From Thermoplasmata archaeon (lineage in GTDB: Archaea > Thermoplasmatota > Thermoplasmata > Lutacidiplasmatales > UBA184): a DNA stretch of 64,000 nt. The notes beneath the pieces were generated by a model. It worked only from the letters and a program-made list of their open reading frames with translations. It was not told where the DNA came from and searched no databases. The first letter of the stretch is position 1. Each line of letters starts with the position of its first letter. The position numbers and the translations under genes were made by a program. Below are positions 1 to 9,953 of the stretch, in pieces. The stretch is from assembly GCA_022750115.1 (NCBI GenBank), contig JAKIWI010000008.1:1-64000 (forward strand). The letters are read 5' to 3'.

Positions 1-884
1 CGTCGATTCGGGGGGACGGAGGCGACGACCGACCGGATCTCGAGCGAGAACGTCAGGAACCGGACGAGTTCCTTCGCGCCCGAGTGCGAGATCTGGCTCT
101 CGACGGATCGATATTCTGGAATCGCTCGTGTTGCGCGGTCGCCGACGGTTCGGAGCGTTTCATCCAAACCCCCGGGAGTGATCGCGGTCATCGCACGCGC
201 GTGGCGACGGTACCCGGTCAAGATCGTACCGTCGAACTGGAGCAGGGCATCGGCCTGCACGGCGGGAACGAAGAGGCCGAGTTCGGGGGAGGCCGTCGCC
301 CGGGTGAGTGTTTCCAACGACGGCAGGAGGAGGTCCCGGCGGACCGAGATCGAACTCGCGTTGAGCAGCCCTCCGTATCGTAGTATTCTTCGGGCTGCCC
401 GAACCGGGAGCGTGCTTGGGCGATAACGGTCGGCGAAGTGGGTCCCCGAGGGCCCGACCGATCCGAGTTCGGGCGGCGTCGGGGCGGCGGGGTCGCTCGC
501 GTGCCAAACCACGAAGTCGTTGTGGTAGAAGCCGAGGTTCGGATGCTGGTGGAACGCCTCGGCAACTCGCGCGAGCTTCGTCGGGGCCCAGACGTCGTCG
601 TCTTCGAGGACGGCGACGGCGCGTCCGCGGCACTCGGCGATCCCCAACGCGAGCTTTTCGCCGATGGTTCGCTTCTCGGTTGGAATCAACCGGATTCGGA
701 GGTCCGGTCGAGGCGAGTCAAGCGGGAATGACGCCCCGGTGTGGACGATGACCAGCTCCATCTCCTCGCTGGGGAGTGTCTGATTCAGGACCGATCGAAC
801 GGCGACCGGCAGGAAGTCGCGCCGGTCGTGGGCGAGGACAAGCGCCGAAATCGCGGGAAGTGGAGGAGCGTCAGCCGGACCCAT
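1..884 (-). CDS. Family 2 glycosyltransferase, C-terminus runs off the window start (absent from the supplied ORF track)
   Basis: Hand translation of the minus strand from CAT at 882-884: MGPADAPPLPAISALVLAHDRRDFLPVAVRSVLNQTLPSEEMELVIVHTG...GEKLALGIAECRGRAVAVLEDDDVWAPTKLARVAEAFHQHPNLGFYHND. GT-A start plus the EDDDVW motif; open to the window edge. Confidence 0.8.
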   Translation of the reverse strand, partial: MGPADAPPLPAISALVLAHDRRDFLPVAVRSVLNQTLPSEEMELVIVHTGASFPLDSPRPDLRIRLIPTEKRTIGEKLALGIAECRGRAVAVLEDDDVWAPTKLARVAEAFHQHPNLGFYHNDFVVWHASDPAAPTPPELGSVGPSGTHFADRYRPSTLPVRAARRILRYGGLLNASSISVRRDLLLPSLETLTRATASPELGLFVPAVQADALLQFDGTILTGYRRHARAMTAITPGGLDETLRTVGDRATRAIPEYRSVESQISHSGAKELVRFLTFSLEIRSVVASVPPNR

Positions 885-1032
885 TCGTTACCTTGCTGCG
901 GGGAATTGGCCGATTCCCTCTCTCTGCGATGAGTGGGGACATCGGGGATCGCGCCGGTCGTTGAAGAAGCCGATGCGCCGGGAAGCTCGGGGGACGAGGT
1001 TCCTCGTCGAGCTCGTACCGGGGCGCCAACTC

Positions 1033-1422
1033 CTAGCCAAGATGGGGTGTCGGGACCGGTTCCTTCCAGGTGAGCACTCTCACGGGTCCCGCATCCAGTC
1101 CGAATGCATCGACCGCCCGCATGACGGCCGCAACGTGGCGGTCGCACGTGAATTCCGCGAAGAGGTTCAGCGGCATGATCGGCCGTGCCTTGGCCAGCAC
1201 GGAGCAGGACGACGGGCCGGTGGGCGTGACCTCGATCTCCACAAACTCTCCCCAAGAGACTATGCCGGGTCGATGCCAGTACGCAAGTCGAGGAACTCGC
1301 GCGCTCGCCGACCGTCGAGGATGGAAGCCCAACCCCGGCAGTCGTCGGGCAAGGTCGGAGCGAACTTCGTCGGCCGGCCTCCGGCAGGCGCGCATCGATC
1401 GCGCGGTCCAAGTCGTCCACAC
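1033..1422 (-). CDS. Hypothetical protein
   Basis: 129-aa ORF, GTG start, non-repetitive composition, no recognised domain. Confidence 0.45.
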   Translation of the reverse strand: MWTTWTARSMRACRRPADEVRSDLARRLPGLGFHPRRSASARVPRLAYWHRPGIVSWGEFVEIEVTPTGPSSCSVLAKARPIMPLNLFAEFTCDRHVAAVMRAVDAFGLDAGPVRVLTWKEPVPTPHLG

Positions 1423-1548
1423 GTTCCGGTACTTCCGAATCGGAAGGTCGTACTAATCCCGGAGGTCGGGATCCCGGCCGCAGCGTTTCACGACCCCTCG
1501 CGGCCGGGCATCACCCTCCGGCCCACCTGACCTCGCTTCCGGACCATC

Positions 1549-2421
1549 ATGGCGGTATCCTCGCATCGACTCATTCCGGACGTCGCGTCCCTCGCCGAGG
1601 AGGGCGAGGTCGCGTCGTTCGTCCCGGAAGATCTGGCCTTCCCCCTCCGGACCGGCGGGTCGCTCTTCCCCGCCCGCTCCCGAGCCTCCGCGAGCGACGG
1701 CCGACTGTTTCCCGAGAGCCCGGCGATCTTCCCGTGGCTCGAGAGGGCGTTCGCTCCCGGCCGGGCGACGGTCCTGCTCGGTCCGGCGCGGCTCGTCGAC
1801 GGCTTCCTGCCGTTCCTCCTCGCCGCCGCCGTCGCGGAGGGCCGGGAGGTCTCGGTCCGCGACGGGGCGAACCGCCTCGCGCCGTACGCCATCGGAGCGA
1901 TGAGCCGGCTCCTCGGCGTGCGGCCGACCGACGCGCTCGCTCGCGTGCGGCTCGCCCGGGCGTTCACCGCCTACCAGCTCGTGACGCTCATGGAGTCGTG
2001 GGCCGAGTCGGTCGGGGTCCGCGACCCTCCGCCCTCGCTCCTCGTCGTCAACGACCCGACCCGGATGTTCTACGTCGACGACGTCCCGCCGGAGGAAGGC
2101 GAGGCGCTCCTCGCCCACGTCTCGGGCTGTCTCGGCCGCCTGGTCCGGAGCTCCCGGGTCCCGCTCCTGCTCACCGCGGTCGATTCGCCGGGCGATATCC
2201 CGGGCTGGGACCGCTCGGGACCCGAGGTCCGCGAACATCTGCGCCTCGTCCCGATGGGGCGCGGCGTCGCCCGCCTGGAAGCACTTCGCCAAGGCCGGTC
2301 GGTGGAGCTGATCTCGCTGCCCAGCCGGCAGCACCGCCTCGAGTCGTTCGACGAACCGGCCGTCGTTGGTGCGGAGGGGAGAGCATGGGACGGACCGTTC
2401 CCACCTATCGGGACGCTCTAG
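1549..2421 (+). CDS. RecA/RadA-superfamily-like protein with degenerate P-loop, first gene of PolB2 cassette
   Basis: RecA-like layout (TVLLGPARLVDGFLPFLLAAAVAEGREVSVRDG...LLVVNDPTRMFYVDD) but no GxxxxGK[ST]; overlaps the next gene by 37 nt. Confidence 0.6.
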   Translation: MAVSSHRLIPDVASLAEEGEVASFVPEDLAFPLRTGGSLFPARSRASASDGRLFPESPAIFPWLERAFAPGRATVLLGPARLVDGFLPFLLAAAVAEGREVSVRDGANRLAPYAIGAMSRLLGVRPTDALARVRLARAFTAYQLVTLMESWAESVGVRDPPPSLLVVNDPTRMFYVDDVPPEEGEALLAHVSGCLGRLVRSSRVPLLLTAVDSPGDIPGWDRSGPEVREHLRLVPMGRGVARLEALRQGRSVELISLPSRQHRLESFDEPAVVGAEGRAWDGPFPPIGTL

Positions 2422-2714
2422 AGGGCCACCTCGCCCAGTGGGAGCGGGAGTTCGGCCGCTCGCTCAACGACCCGGCGGACCGCGAGAGCTTCCGGAGGGT
2501 CCAGCAGCGGGCGCGGCGCTACGTCGCGCAGGGGACGATGATGGCGACCGGCGACCTCGTCGAGCGGGTGTTCCTCTCGATCCTCGTCTCCCTCGAGCGC
2601 GAGCTCTACGACCGGGCGAAGAACCCCCGCCTCCCCGTCCCCGAGAGCGAGGACCCGTTCGTCGTCGAGCTGCGCCGCTCCCGGCCGCAGCGGCGCCTCC
2701 CGGCGCTGGAGTAG
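2385..2714 (+). CDS. Small conserved protein between the RecA-like gene and PolB2
   Basis: ATG at 2385 in frame with the 1734..2714 ORF: MGRTVPTYRDALEGHLAQWEREFGRSLNDPADRESFRRVQQRARRYVAQGTMMATGDLVERVFLSILVSLERELYDRAKN...; overlaps upstream gene, 14 nt before polB2. Confidence 0.7.
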   Translation: MGRTVPTYRDALEGHLAQWEREFGRSLNDPADRESFRRVQQRARRYVAQGTMMATGDLVERVFLSILVSLERELYDRAKNPRLPVPESEDPFVVELRRSRPQRRLPALE

Positions 2715-2728
2715 AGGCGGGGAGCCGG

Positions 2729-5035
2729 ATGCCCCGAGGCTGGGTCCTCGATGCGAACTCCTCGCTCGACGGCGAATCCGTCGTCCTCTGGCTGAAGGGC
2801 GAGGACGGCACCGTCGAGCGGCGGGCGTTCCCGTTCTCTCCGCCGTTCTACGTCGGCGGGGAGCGCGACCGGCTCGAGGAGCTCGGCCGGGAACTGAGTG
2901 AGGAGCCCCGCGTCGCCTCCGTCGAGCTCCTCGCGCTCCGCACCGACGTCTTCGAGCCGCTCGGCGCCCGCCGGCCCGTGCTCGCGGTCGTCCCGAAGCA
3001 CCACGGGAACCGCAAGCGGCTCGCGACGCACGTCGACGCCCTCGGCGGGTTCGTCTCGTTCACCCTCTACGACGTCGACCTCACCGCGCCGCAGCTGTTC
3101 TACATCGAGCGCGGGCTCTACCCGTTCGCTCCGGTGGCATGGAGCGGCCACGAGGTCCACGCGACCGAGTCGCCGACGACGCTCGACTACGCCCCGCCGC
3201 CGCTGAAGATCGCCCGCCTAGCGGTCGAGGTCCGGGGGGCGCGGCCCGGCCGCCCGCGGAACCCCGACGACCCGATCGCGCGCATCCACCTCGGCGAGAC
3301 GATCGTCGAGGCTTCGGACGAGCGGACGATGCTCGAGGAGTTCCGCACCGAGCTCGGGCGGCAGGACCCGGACATCCTCCTCACCCGCGGGGGCGACGAC
3401 TTCGACGTCCCCCACCTCTACCGACGGGCGGTCGCGAACGGGTTTTACGAGACGACGTTCGTCCTCGGTCGCGAGCCCGTCCACTTCGGCCTCAACCGCA
3501 AGGGGACGACGTTCGAGAGCTACGGGCGGATCCTCCACCGCGCTCCGACGTACCCGCTCGCCGGGCGCTTCCACCTCGACCTCGGGGAGCGGTTCGTCGA
3601 GGACGTCGGCCTCCTCGGCTTCATCGAGATGGCCCGCCTGTCGCGCCTCGGCCTCCAGGTCGTCTCGCGCCAGTCGCCGGGCACCGCGTTCTCCGCGATG
3701 GAGCTCGCCGTCGCCCTCGAGGACGGCCTCCACATCCCGTGGAAGAAGAACTTCCCCGAGCAGGAGAAGACGGCGGCGCTCCTCGTCGCCGCCGACCGCG
3801 GCGGGTTCATCCTCACCCCAAAGGTCGGCCTCGTCACCGACGTCGAGGAGTTCGACTTCGTCTCGCTGTTCCCCTCGATCATGGTCCAGCACAACCTGTC
3901 GATCGAGACGCTGAACTGTTCGTGCTGCCCCGAGAGCCCTCACACCGCCCCGGGGCTCGGTTACCGGTCGTGCACACGGCGGAAGGGGATCGTCCCGAGG
4001 ACCCTCGAGCCGATCCTGGCGCGCCGCCTCCACTTCAAGCAGCGTCGGAAGACGACGACCGGGACGGAGAAGGCCCGCTACGAGGAGCTCTGCAAGGCGT
4101 GGAAGTGGGTGCTCGTCACCAGTTTCGGCTACCAAGGGTACCGGAACGCCCGGTTCGGCCGCATCGAGGTCCACGAGGCGATCAACGCCTACGCGCGGCA
4201 GACGCTCACCGATCTCCTCAACTTCTCGCAGTCGGAGGGATGGAGCGTCCTCCACGGGATCGTCGATTCCCTCTGGATGACGGCCCCTCCGGGGGCCGAC
4301 GCCGAGGAGTTCGCGCGCCGCGTCACCGACCGGACCGGCCTCACGCTCGGCTACGAGGGGAAGTACCGATGGATCGTCTTCCTGCCGAACCGCGCCCACG
4401 GCTTCGGGGTCCCGCAGCGCTACTACGGCTACTACACGCACGGGGAGTTCAAGGTCCGCGGCATCGAGGTGCGGCGCGGCGACGCCTGCCGGTTCGTCCA
4501 GGGGGTTCAGCACGAGGCGCTCGACGTCCTCGCGAAGGCCGAGGACGCCGACGCGTTCCGGCTGGCGGTGCTGCGGGCGCTCGACCTCGGCCGGGAGCGC
4601 TCGGAGCGGCTGCAGCGCGGGGAGGTGCCGGGGAGCGAGCTCGTCCTCGCCCACCGGGTAACGCAGGAGCTCGGCAACTACCGGGTGTTCTCCGACGGCG
4701 TTGCGGCGATGCACCAGCTCGAGCAGGAGGGGATCGGCAAGGGACCCGGGCAGGAGGTCGGCTACCTGATCGCCGACCGCGCCTCGCGCGACTGGCGCCG
4801 CAAGGTCGTCGCGGAGGAGCTCCTGCGCGGCGATGAGGGGTACGACGCGCGGGCGTACACGGAGCTGCTCGCGCGCAGCTTCGAGACGCTGTTCTTGCCG
4901 TTCGGGTTCACGTTCGAGCGGATCCTCGACCGCTGGGGGTACGGCGCGCCGGTCCGGGGGTACCGGGCGAGCGAGCACCGCTCGACGGAGCACCCGGCGC
5001 AGACGCGGCTGAGCGGCGTGGACGAGCCGGCGTAG
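2729..5035 (+). CDS. polB2: Family B DNA polymerase of the PolB2 type
   Basis: Start MPRGWVLDANSSLDGESVVLWLKGEDG; motif A DFVSLFPSIMVQHNLS; motif B region SFGYQGYRNARFG; motif C HGIVDSLW instead of YxDTDS; ExoII-like GDDFDVPHL. Confidence 0.85.
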   Translation: MPRGWVLDANSSLDGESVVLWLKGEDGTVERRAFPFSPPFYVGGERDRLEELGRELSEEPRVASVELLALRTDVFEPLGARRPVLAVVPKHHGNRKRLATHVDALGGFVSFTLYDVDLTAPQLFYIERGLYPFAPVAWSGHEVHATESPTTLDYAPPPLKIARLAVEVRGARPGRPRNPDDPIARIHLGETIVEASDERTMLEEFRTELGRQDPDILLTRGGDDFDVPHLYRRAVANGFYETTFVLGREPVHFGLNRKGTTFESYGRILHRAPTYPLAGRFHLDLGERFVEDVGLLGFIEMARLSRLGLQVVSRQSPGTAFSAMELAVALEDGLHIPWKKNFPEQEKTAALLVAADRGGFILTPKVGLVTDVEEFDFVSLFPSIMVQHNLSIETLNCSCCPESPHTAPGLGYRSCTRRKGIVPRTLEPILARRLHFKQRRKTTTGTEKARYEELCKAWKWVLVTSFGYQGYRNARFGRIEVHEAINAYARQTLTDLLNFSQSEGWSVLHGIVDSLWMTAPPGADAEEFARRVTDRTGLTLGYEGKYRWIVFLPNRAHGFGVPQRYYGYYTHGEFKVRGIEVRRGDACRFVQGVQHEALDVLAKAEDADAFRLAVLRALDLGRERSERLQRGEVPGSELVLAHRVTQELGNYRVFSDGVAAMHQLEQEGIGKGPGQEVGYLIADRASRDWRRKVVAEELLRGDEGYDARAYTELLARSFETLFLPFGFTFERILDRWGYGAPVRGYRASEHRSTEHPAQTRLSGVDEPA

Positions 5036-5068
5036 GCCGCGAGAGAGGAACGGGGGGGACTCCCCGGA

Positions 5069-5635
5069 CTACTCGGGAGGGAGGCGCGAAAGGAGATCCT
5101 CGACGATGGCGGAGAGACCGCGGGCGGCGTTGATGGGGACCCCGGCATCGACCCGTACGACCTTGGCGAACACCTCGCGCGCCGCCAGGGAGCCGTGGGG
5201 GGACGGGCGATTCAGGTCCCGTTCGATGCAGACGGAGAGCGGCGCGGCGAGCGTGAACACCGCGTGGGGGAACGGAAGACGGGATTCGAGGTCGGAGATC
5301 TGCCGCTTCCAGTAGAAGTTCCCGTCGAAGAGGACGGGCACGCCGAGCTCGAGCGATTCCTTCGCGAGCGTGGCGGCGGCAACGTTGGCCTTCAGGAACA
5401 GTCGCTCCGACCCACCGTCCCACTCCGGGTCGACGATCGCGTCGATCGAGACGACCTTCGCGCCGATCGAATCTGCGAGCGCGCGACAGACGGTGGTCTT
5501 ACCGACGCCGAGCGGCCCCCGGACGATCGCAAAGAACGTCGACGGCGGCGCGGAGGCAGGGGCTGCCGTCGGAGGCCCCGGCGACGGTCGGCTCCTCCGA
5601 TTCGAGGGCGGGCGAGAGGTCTTCGCTCCGGGCAC
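5069..5635 (-). CDS. P-loop kinase/ATPase of AAA_33 or shikimate-kinase-like type
   Basis: Walker A GPLGVGKTTVCRAL, kinase-like FDGNFYWKRQISDLESRL; 188 aa. Confidence 0.6.
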   Translation of the reverse strand: MPGAKTSRPPSNRRSRPSPGPPTAAPASAPPSTFFAIVRGPLGVGKTTVCRALADSIGAKVVSIDAIVDPEWDGGSERLFLKANVAAATLAKESLELGVPVLFDGNFYWKRQISDLESRLPFPHAVFTLAAPLSVCIERDLNRPSPHGSLAAREVFAKVVRVDAGVPINAARGLSAIVEDLLSRLPPE

Positions 5636-5796
5636 AGGACCGGATTCGTGCCTACCTATACGTCTGCGTCGGTCGAGTCGCCTCGGGCCGGGGTCGACGA
5701 GGTCGCGGCGACATCGTCCGGGCGCGAGAGCCGAACCGAAGCCCCGTGCGGTCGCAATCTATTTCCCGACGGACGCTGACCGTTTCTCTCGTGGTC

Positions 5797-6636
5797 ATGC
5801 GGTTCCAGGCTCGCGTGGACCGGATCCTGAAGGCGCGGAACTCGCTGCTCTGCGTCGGACTCGACCCGGACCCGGCGCTGTTCCCCACCCCGCTCAAGCG
5901 ATTCTCAACGCGGCGCCGCCTGACGTCCTTCCTCGGCGGTATCCTCGCCGCGACGCGACCCCACGCCGCAGCGTACAAGCTCCAGCTCGGAGCCTATCTC
6001 GCGTTCGGGCCGGACGGCATCTACGAGATGGAGCGAACGGTCCGGAAGATCGGGCCGGACCACCTCCGCATCCTCGACCTCAAGGCGAACGACATCCCGA
6101 ACACGATGCGACTCGTCCGGGACGGGGCGTTCAAGAAGTTCGGGTTCGACGCGATCACGGTCACCCCTTGGCTCGGCTGGGAGACGCTCGAGCCGTTCCA
6201 CGCCGACGCCGGAAAGGGCGTGTTCGTCGTCGCCCACTCGTCCAACGAGGGCGCGCCCGACTTCCAGGAGATCCCGACCCCCCGAGGTCCGCTCTGGCTG
6301 GCGGTCGTCGGTGAAGTGGCTCGCCTCTCCGCCCTCCACGGAAACGTGGGGGCCGTGGTGGGCGCGACGTACATCGACGCGATCCGCTCCGCGCGCTCGG
6401 CCCTTGGGCTCGGCGTGCCGATCCTGGTGCCCGGCGTCGGGGCCCAGGGCGGTCAACTTTCCGCGACGGTCCGCGAAGGCGTCGACGGCCACGGGCGAGG
6501 GCTGCTGGTGAGCTCATCGCGAGGGATCCTCTTTGCCTCCTCCGGAAAGGACTGGAAGAAGGCGGCGGGCGCCGAGGCGAAGCGCCTGAAGGACCAGATC
6601 AACCAGCTGCGCTCAGGTCTCGGTACACCTGCGTGA
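5797..6636 (+). CDS. pyrF: Orotidine 5'-phosphate decarboxylase
   Basis: MRFQARVDRILKARNSLLCVGLDPDPALFP...RILDLKANDIPNT...VTPWLGWETLEPF...ILVPGVGAQGG, characteristic OMPDC motifs. Confidence 0.9.
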   Translation: MRFQARVDRILKARNSLLCVGLDPDPALFPTPLKRFSTRRRLTSFLGGILAATRPHAAAYKLQLGAYLAFGPDGIYEMERTVRKIGPDHLRILDLKANDIPNTMRLVRDGAFKKFGFDAITVTPWLGWETLEPFHADAGKGVFVVAHSSNEGAPDFQEIPTPRGPLWLAVVGEVARLSALHGNVGAVVGATYIDAIRSARSALGLGVPILVPGVGAQGGQLSATVREGVDGHGRGLLVSSSRGILFASSGKDWKKAAGAEAKRLKDQINQLRSGLGTPA

Positions 6637-7732
6637 GCTGGTCGACGACGGTACCCAACCCGAACCGCTCTTCCGCGCGCTGACGCGCGGCCTTCGCCAT
6701 TTCGCGGCGCCGCGTGGGGTCATCGAGGAGAGCCCGTAGTTTCTCGACGAGGTCGTGCTGGATCATCGGCTCGACGAGCACACCCTGCACCCCGGGTTCG
6801 ATGACCTCACGGACCCCCGGCATGTCGGCGATCACGACGGGCAACCCGGCGGCGAGCGCCTCCGCGATGACGAGGCCGAACCCTTCCTGCCGGTTCTGGG
6901 ACGGGAAGACGAACAGGTCGGCGGCGCGGAGGTACTGCGGCAGGTCGGCGTCGGACACATCGGGACAGAAGCGGATCCGCTCATCGACCCCGAGGCGCCG
7001 CGCCAGAGAGTGGAGCTCGGGAAGTCGAGGTCCCCGACCGACGACGAGGAGTTTCACATCGGGGGGAAGGTCGGGGAGCGCGCGCACGATCAGGTCGACC
7101 CCCTTGTGCGGGACCAGCCGACCGGTGAACGCGAGGACGCGCGCGTCGGTGAGGCTCAGCCGTTCGCGGACCGCGGTGCCGTCGACATCGGGCCGGAACC
7201 TCTCGAGGTCGACCGCGGAGGGGATGACGGTCAGCGGCCGCCCGCGCAGCGCCCGAGAGGTGAGCCCGTAGCTCCGGGTGTGGACGATGATGCGTTGCGC
7301 GCGGTCCAGCGTCTGCGGAAGCAGCAGTTGCTCGTAGATCCGCGTCAGGAGGAGGCCCGCGGGTCCCGGAAGGTAGAGGTCGCAGTGGTACGTCAGGCAG
7401 GTCGGGATCGGGCGCCGGGCGAGCCGCCGCCCGGCGAAGTACGAGGTCAATGGCGGCGGATAGTGCAGGTGCACCACGTCGGCGTGGAGCTCGGCGATCT
7501 CCCGCCCCACGCCCGTGTCGAGGGGCGTCTGGAACAGGACGGCCTGGGTCCGGGCGCGGACAATGTGGAGGCCGTCGAGCTCCTCGCGGACCGGGAGCGA
7601 CTTGTCGTACCGGGAGGTGAGGACGGTCACGTCGTGACCGCGCCGCGCGAGCTCGCCGGAAATCGCGCGCACGTGCGACTCCACGCCGCCCGCGTGGGGG
7701 GCGAAGTAGGGAGAGACCTGGACGATCCGCAC
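6599..7732 (-). CDS. GT4-family glycosyltransferase
   Basis: GTG start giving VRIVQVSPYFAPHAGGVESHVRAISGELARRGHDVTVLTSR...VLAFTGRLVPHKGVDLIVRALPDL...EGFGLVIAEALAAGLPVV. Confidence 0.9.
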   Translation of the reverse strand: MRIVQVSPYFAPHAGGVESHVRAISGELARRGHDVTVLTSRYDKSLPVREELDGLHIVRARTQAVLFQTPLDTGVGREIAELHADVVHLHYPPPLTSYFAGRRLARRPIPTCLTYHCDLYLPGPAGLLLTRIYEQLLLPQTLDRAQRIIVHTRSYGLTSRALRGRPLTVIPSAVDLERFRPDVDGTAVRERLSLTDARVLAFTGRLVPHKGVDLIVRALPDLPPDVKLLVVGRGPRLPELHSLARRLGVDERIRFCPDVSDADLPQYLRAADLFVFPSQNRQEGFGLVIAEALAAGLPVVIADMPGVREVIEPGVQGVLVEPMIQHDLVEKLRALLDDPTRRREMAKAARQRAEERFGLGTVVDQLTQVYRDLSAAG

Positions 7733-7769
7733 CGGGACTACCTGCGCCCGGACCTCGGGCGCCGACGGG

Positions 7770-8705
7770 TCACGCGGTCGACTCCGACCGGCGGGCGGCG
7801 GGGGCCGATTCCCGGTGCTGGAGGAGCTCGTGGCTCGGCATCTGGGCGACGTCGAGCCCGCGCATCGGCTCGCCGAGCCCGGAGCTGACCCGGGCGAGCA
7901 GGGCGGGGTCCTCGGGGTGGGACGACGCCTCGACGATCGCGCGCGCCGTTTTGAGCGGATGCTCCGACTTGAAGATCCCGCTCCCGACGAACAAGCCGTC
8001 GACGCCGAGCCGACGACACAACGCGGCGTCCGCGGGCGTGGCGATGCCACCGGCGGCGAAGTTCACGACGGGGAGGCGGCCGAGACCTTTGACCTCCTTC
8101 ACGAGCGCCTCGGGCACGCGCTCGCGCTTGGCGATCTCGCTGATCTCCGACTTGGAGGCCTTCTTCAGGAAGGCGACCTCGTCGTTGATCTGGCGGATGT
8201 GCCGGACCGCCTCAACGACGTTCCCGGTGCCCGCCTCTCCCTTCGAGCGGATCATCGCACACCCCTCGTCGATGCGCCGGAGCGCCTCTCCGAGCGTGCG
8301 GGCCCCGCAGACGAACGGGACGGTGAAGTCGGCCTTCGCCACGTGATGGAAGGGATCGGCGGGGGTCAGCACCTCGGACTCGTCGATCATGTCGACCCCG
8401 AGGGCCTCGAGGATGCTCGCCTCGGCGAAGTGGCCGATTCGGCACTTGGCCATCACCGGGATCGTCACCCGCTCCATGATCTCACGGATCTTGACCGGGT
8501 CGGCCATCCGGGCGACCCCGCCCGCCGCGCGAATGTCGGCGGGGACCCGCTCGAGGGCCATGACCGCGACCGCGCCGGCTTCCTCGGCGACCGCAGCCTG
8601 GTCGGCGGTCGTGACGTCCATGATGACGCCGCCCTGCTGCATCCGCGCGAACCCGCGCTTGACCAACTCGGTGCCGAAGCGCAACCGCTCCATGCCGTCG
8701 CCCAT
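7770..8705 (-). CDS. pdxS: Pyridoxal 5'-phosphate synthase subunit PdxS
   Basis: [46 protein letters not shown]...[33 protein letters not shown]. Confidence 0.97.
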   Translation of the reverse strand: MGDGMERLRFGTELVKRGFARMQQGGVIMDVTTADQAAVAEEAGAVAVMALERVPADIRAAGGVARMADPVKIREIMERVTIPVMAKCRIGHFAEASILEALGVDMIDESEVLTPADPFHHVAKADFTVPFVCGARTLGEALRRIDEGCAMIRSKGEAGTGNVVEAVRHIRQINDEVAFLKKASKSEISEIAKRERVPEALVKEVKGLGRLPVVNFAAGGIATPADAALCRRLGVDGLFVGSGIFKSEHPLKTARAIVEASSHPEDPALLARVSSGLGEPMRGLDVAQMPSHELLQHRESAPAARRSESTA

Positions 8706-8835
8706 GGCGGCCGGTCGAGGAGCAGGAACGGTATAAGACGACGGGGCCCGAGCGAGGCCGACTCAAGGGCGCCGGGAACCCTCGGGACGCCAGTGCGCAC
8801 CAGAGTTATCCGGGAGCGCGGCTATCCGCGAGACC

Positions 8836-9411
8836 GTGCCAGGAACTGCGAAGGCCGCTCCCGCCGTCTTCCGGATCCTCATCCCCGCCAAGGACCTGGA
8901 GGCGTCCCGGCAGTTCTACGAGCGGCTGCTGGGAGCGCCCGGTCGGTTGGTCGCTGGAGGACGGGTCTACTTCGACTGCGGTCCGGTGATCTTGGGGATC
9001 CTGAACTACTCCAAGGTTCCGGCCAAGGACTGGTCGGCGCCGACCGAGGCCATCTACTTCTCGACCCGCGACCTCGCCGGGCTGCATGCGCGGGCCCGAG
9101 AGCTGGGCGCGCTCGACACGAGCCTCATCCACGGTGACGTGAAGAATCCCGCCGGCGAGATTGTCGTCCGTCCGTGGGGTGAACTATCGTTCTACGCCAA
9201 CGACCCGTCCGGCAATCCGCTCTGCTTCGTGGACGAAGCGACCCGGTTCACAGGAACGCCGGCGCAGGTTGCGGCCCTGGCCGCCGCCCCCGGGGCCCGG
9301 TCGACCGTCGCCCCGCCTGCTGCCGAGGGCGCCGTGGCCAACGCCTCGCCCACACCGACGCACCGACGACGGGGCATCGGTCGCAGAGCTTTGGATTCGA
9401 AGCAGGAGTGA
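8836..9411 (+). CDS. VOC (glyoxalase/bleomycin resistance) family protein
   Basis: FRILIPAKDLEASRQFYERLLGAPGRLVAGGRVYFDCGPVILGI...SFYANDPSGNPLCFVDE. Confidence 0.85.
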   Translation: MPGTAKAAPAVFRILIPAKDLEASRQFYERLLGAPGRLVAGGRVYFDCGPVILGILNYSKVPAKDWSAPTEAIYFSTRDLAGLHARARELGALDTSLIHGDVKNPAGEIVVRPWGELSFYANDPSGNPLCFVDEATRFTGTPAQVAALAAAPGARSTVAPPAAEGAVANASPTPTHRRRGIGRRALDSKQE

Positions 9412-9415
9412 ACCG

Positions 9416-9742
9416 ATGGTGGAAGAGACCGGCCTCGAGGGGGAAGGGGCGTTCGTCGCCGGCCCGCCGTGCCCGAGGTGTGGGGTCCCGATGGAACCGG
9501 GCTACCTCGCCACCGAAGTTCGAGCCGAATACACGTTGAGCCGCAGCTTCCTTTGGCGGGATACCGGCGATTCCGAGGACACGCCCGGGGCGAAGGTCGC
9601 CGACCTGTGGACGTCCACGCACGGAGCCGGACCGTGGATGAAGGGCTACCGGTGCCGCGATTGCGAGGTCGTGGAGGTTCGGTACGGGAAAGGCGCACTC
9701 GGTCCGGCGGGATGGCAGATCGGCCCGTCGAGCCGACCCTAG
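9416..9742 (+). CDS. Zinc-ribbon-like small protein
   Basis: MVEETGLEGEGAFVAGPPCPRCGVPMEPGYL...GYRCRDCEVVEVRYG; two CxxC pairs. Confidence 0.6.
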   Translation: MVEETGLEGEGAFVAGPPCPRCGVPMEPGYLATEVRAEYTLSRSFLWRDTGDSEDTPGAKVADLWTSTHGAGPWMKGYRCRDCEVVEVRYGKGALGPAGWQIGPSSRP

Positions 9743-9822
9743 ACCTCCCCTCCCCGGCCTTCGTCCGGGGGCCGACCAGCGACCCTCCGGAACGCTCATA
9801 CACGGCCGGGCCGTCGACCGGA

Positions 9823-9913
9823 GCGCTGGGGGAGCTATGGAACGGCTGAGAGGACGGGTCCCGCCCGTCGACCCCAAGAACCTGATCGGGACAATGCCCG
9901 CGCAGGGAAAGCG
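9823..9913 (+). promoter_or_regulatory. TPP (THI-box) riboswitch
   Basis: GGGGGAGCTATGGAACGGCTGAGAGGACGGGTCCCGCCCGTCGACCCCAAGAACCTGATCGGGACAATGCCCGCGCAGGGAAAGCG carries CUGAGA, ACCC, GAACCUGAUC and GCGCAGGGA in THI-box order; closing CGCT/AGCG; 41 nt upstream of a ThiB-like gene. Confidence 0.93.
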
Positions 9914-9953
9914 ATGGTGGCTTCCATAGCGACTCCGGCGGGAACCGGGGCTG

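Noticed and set aside
3218-4993. 591-aa minus-strand ORF
   Set aside because: Shadow of polB2; Arg/Glu/Leu-biased low-complexity translation with no domain.
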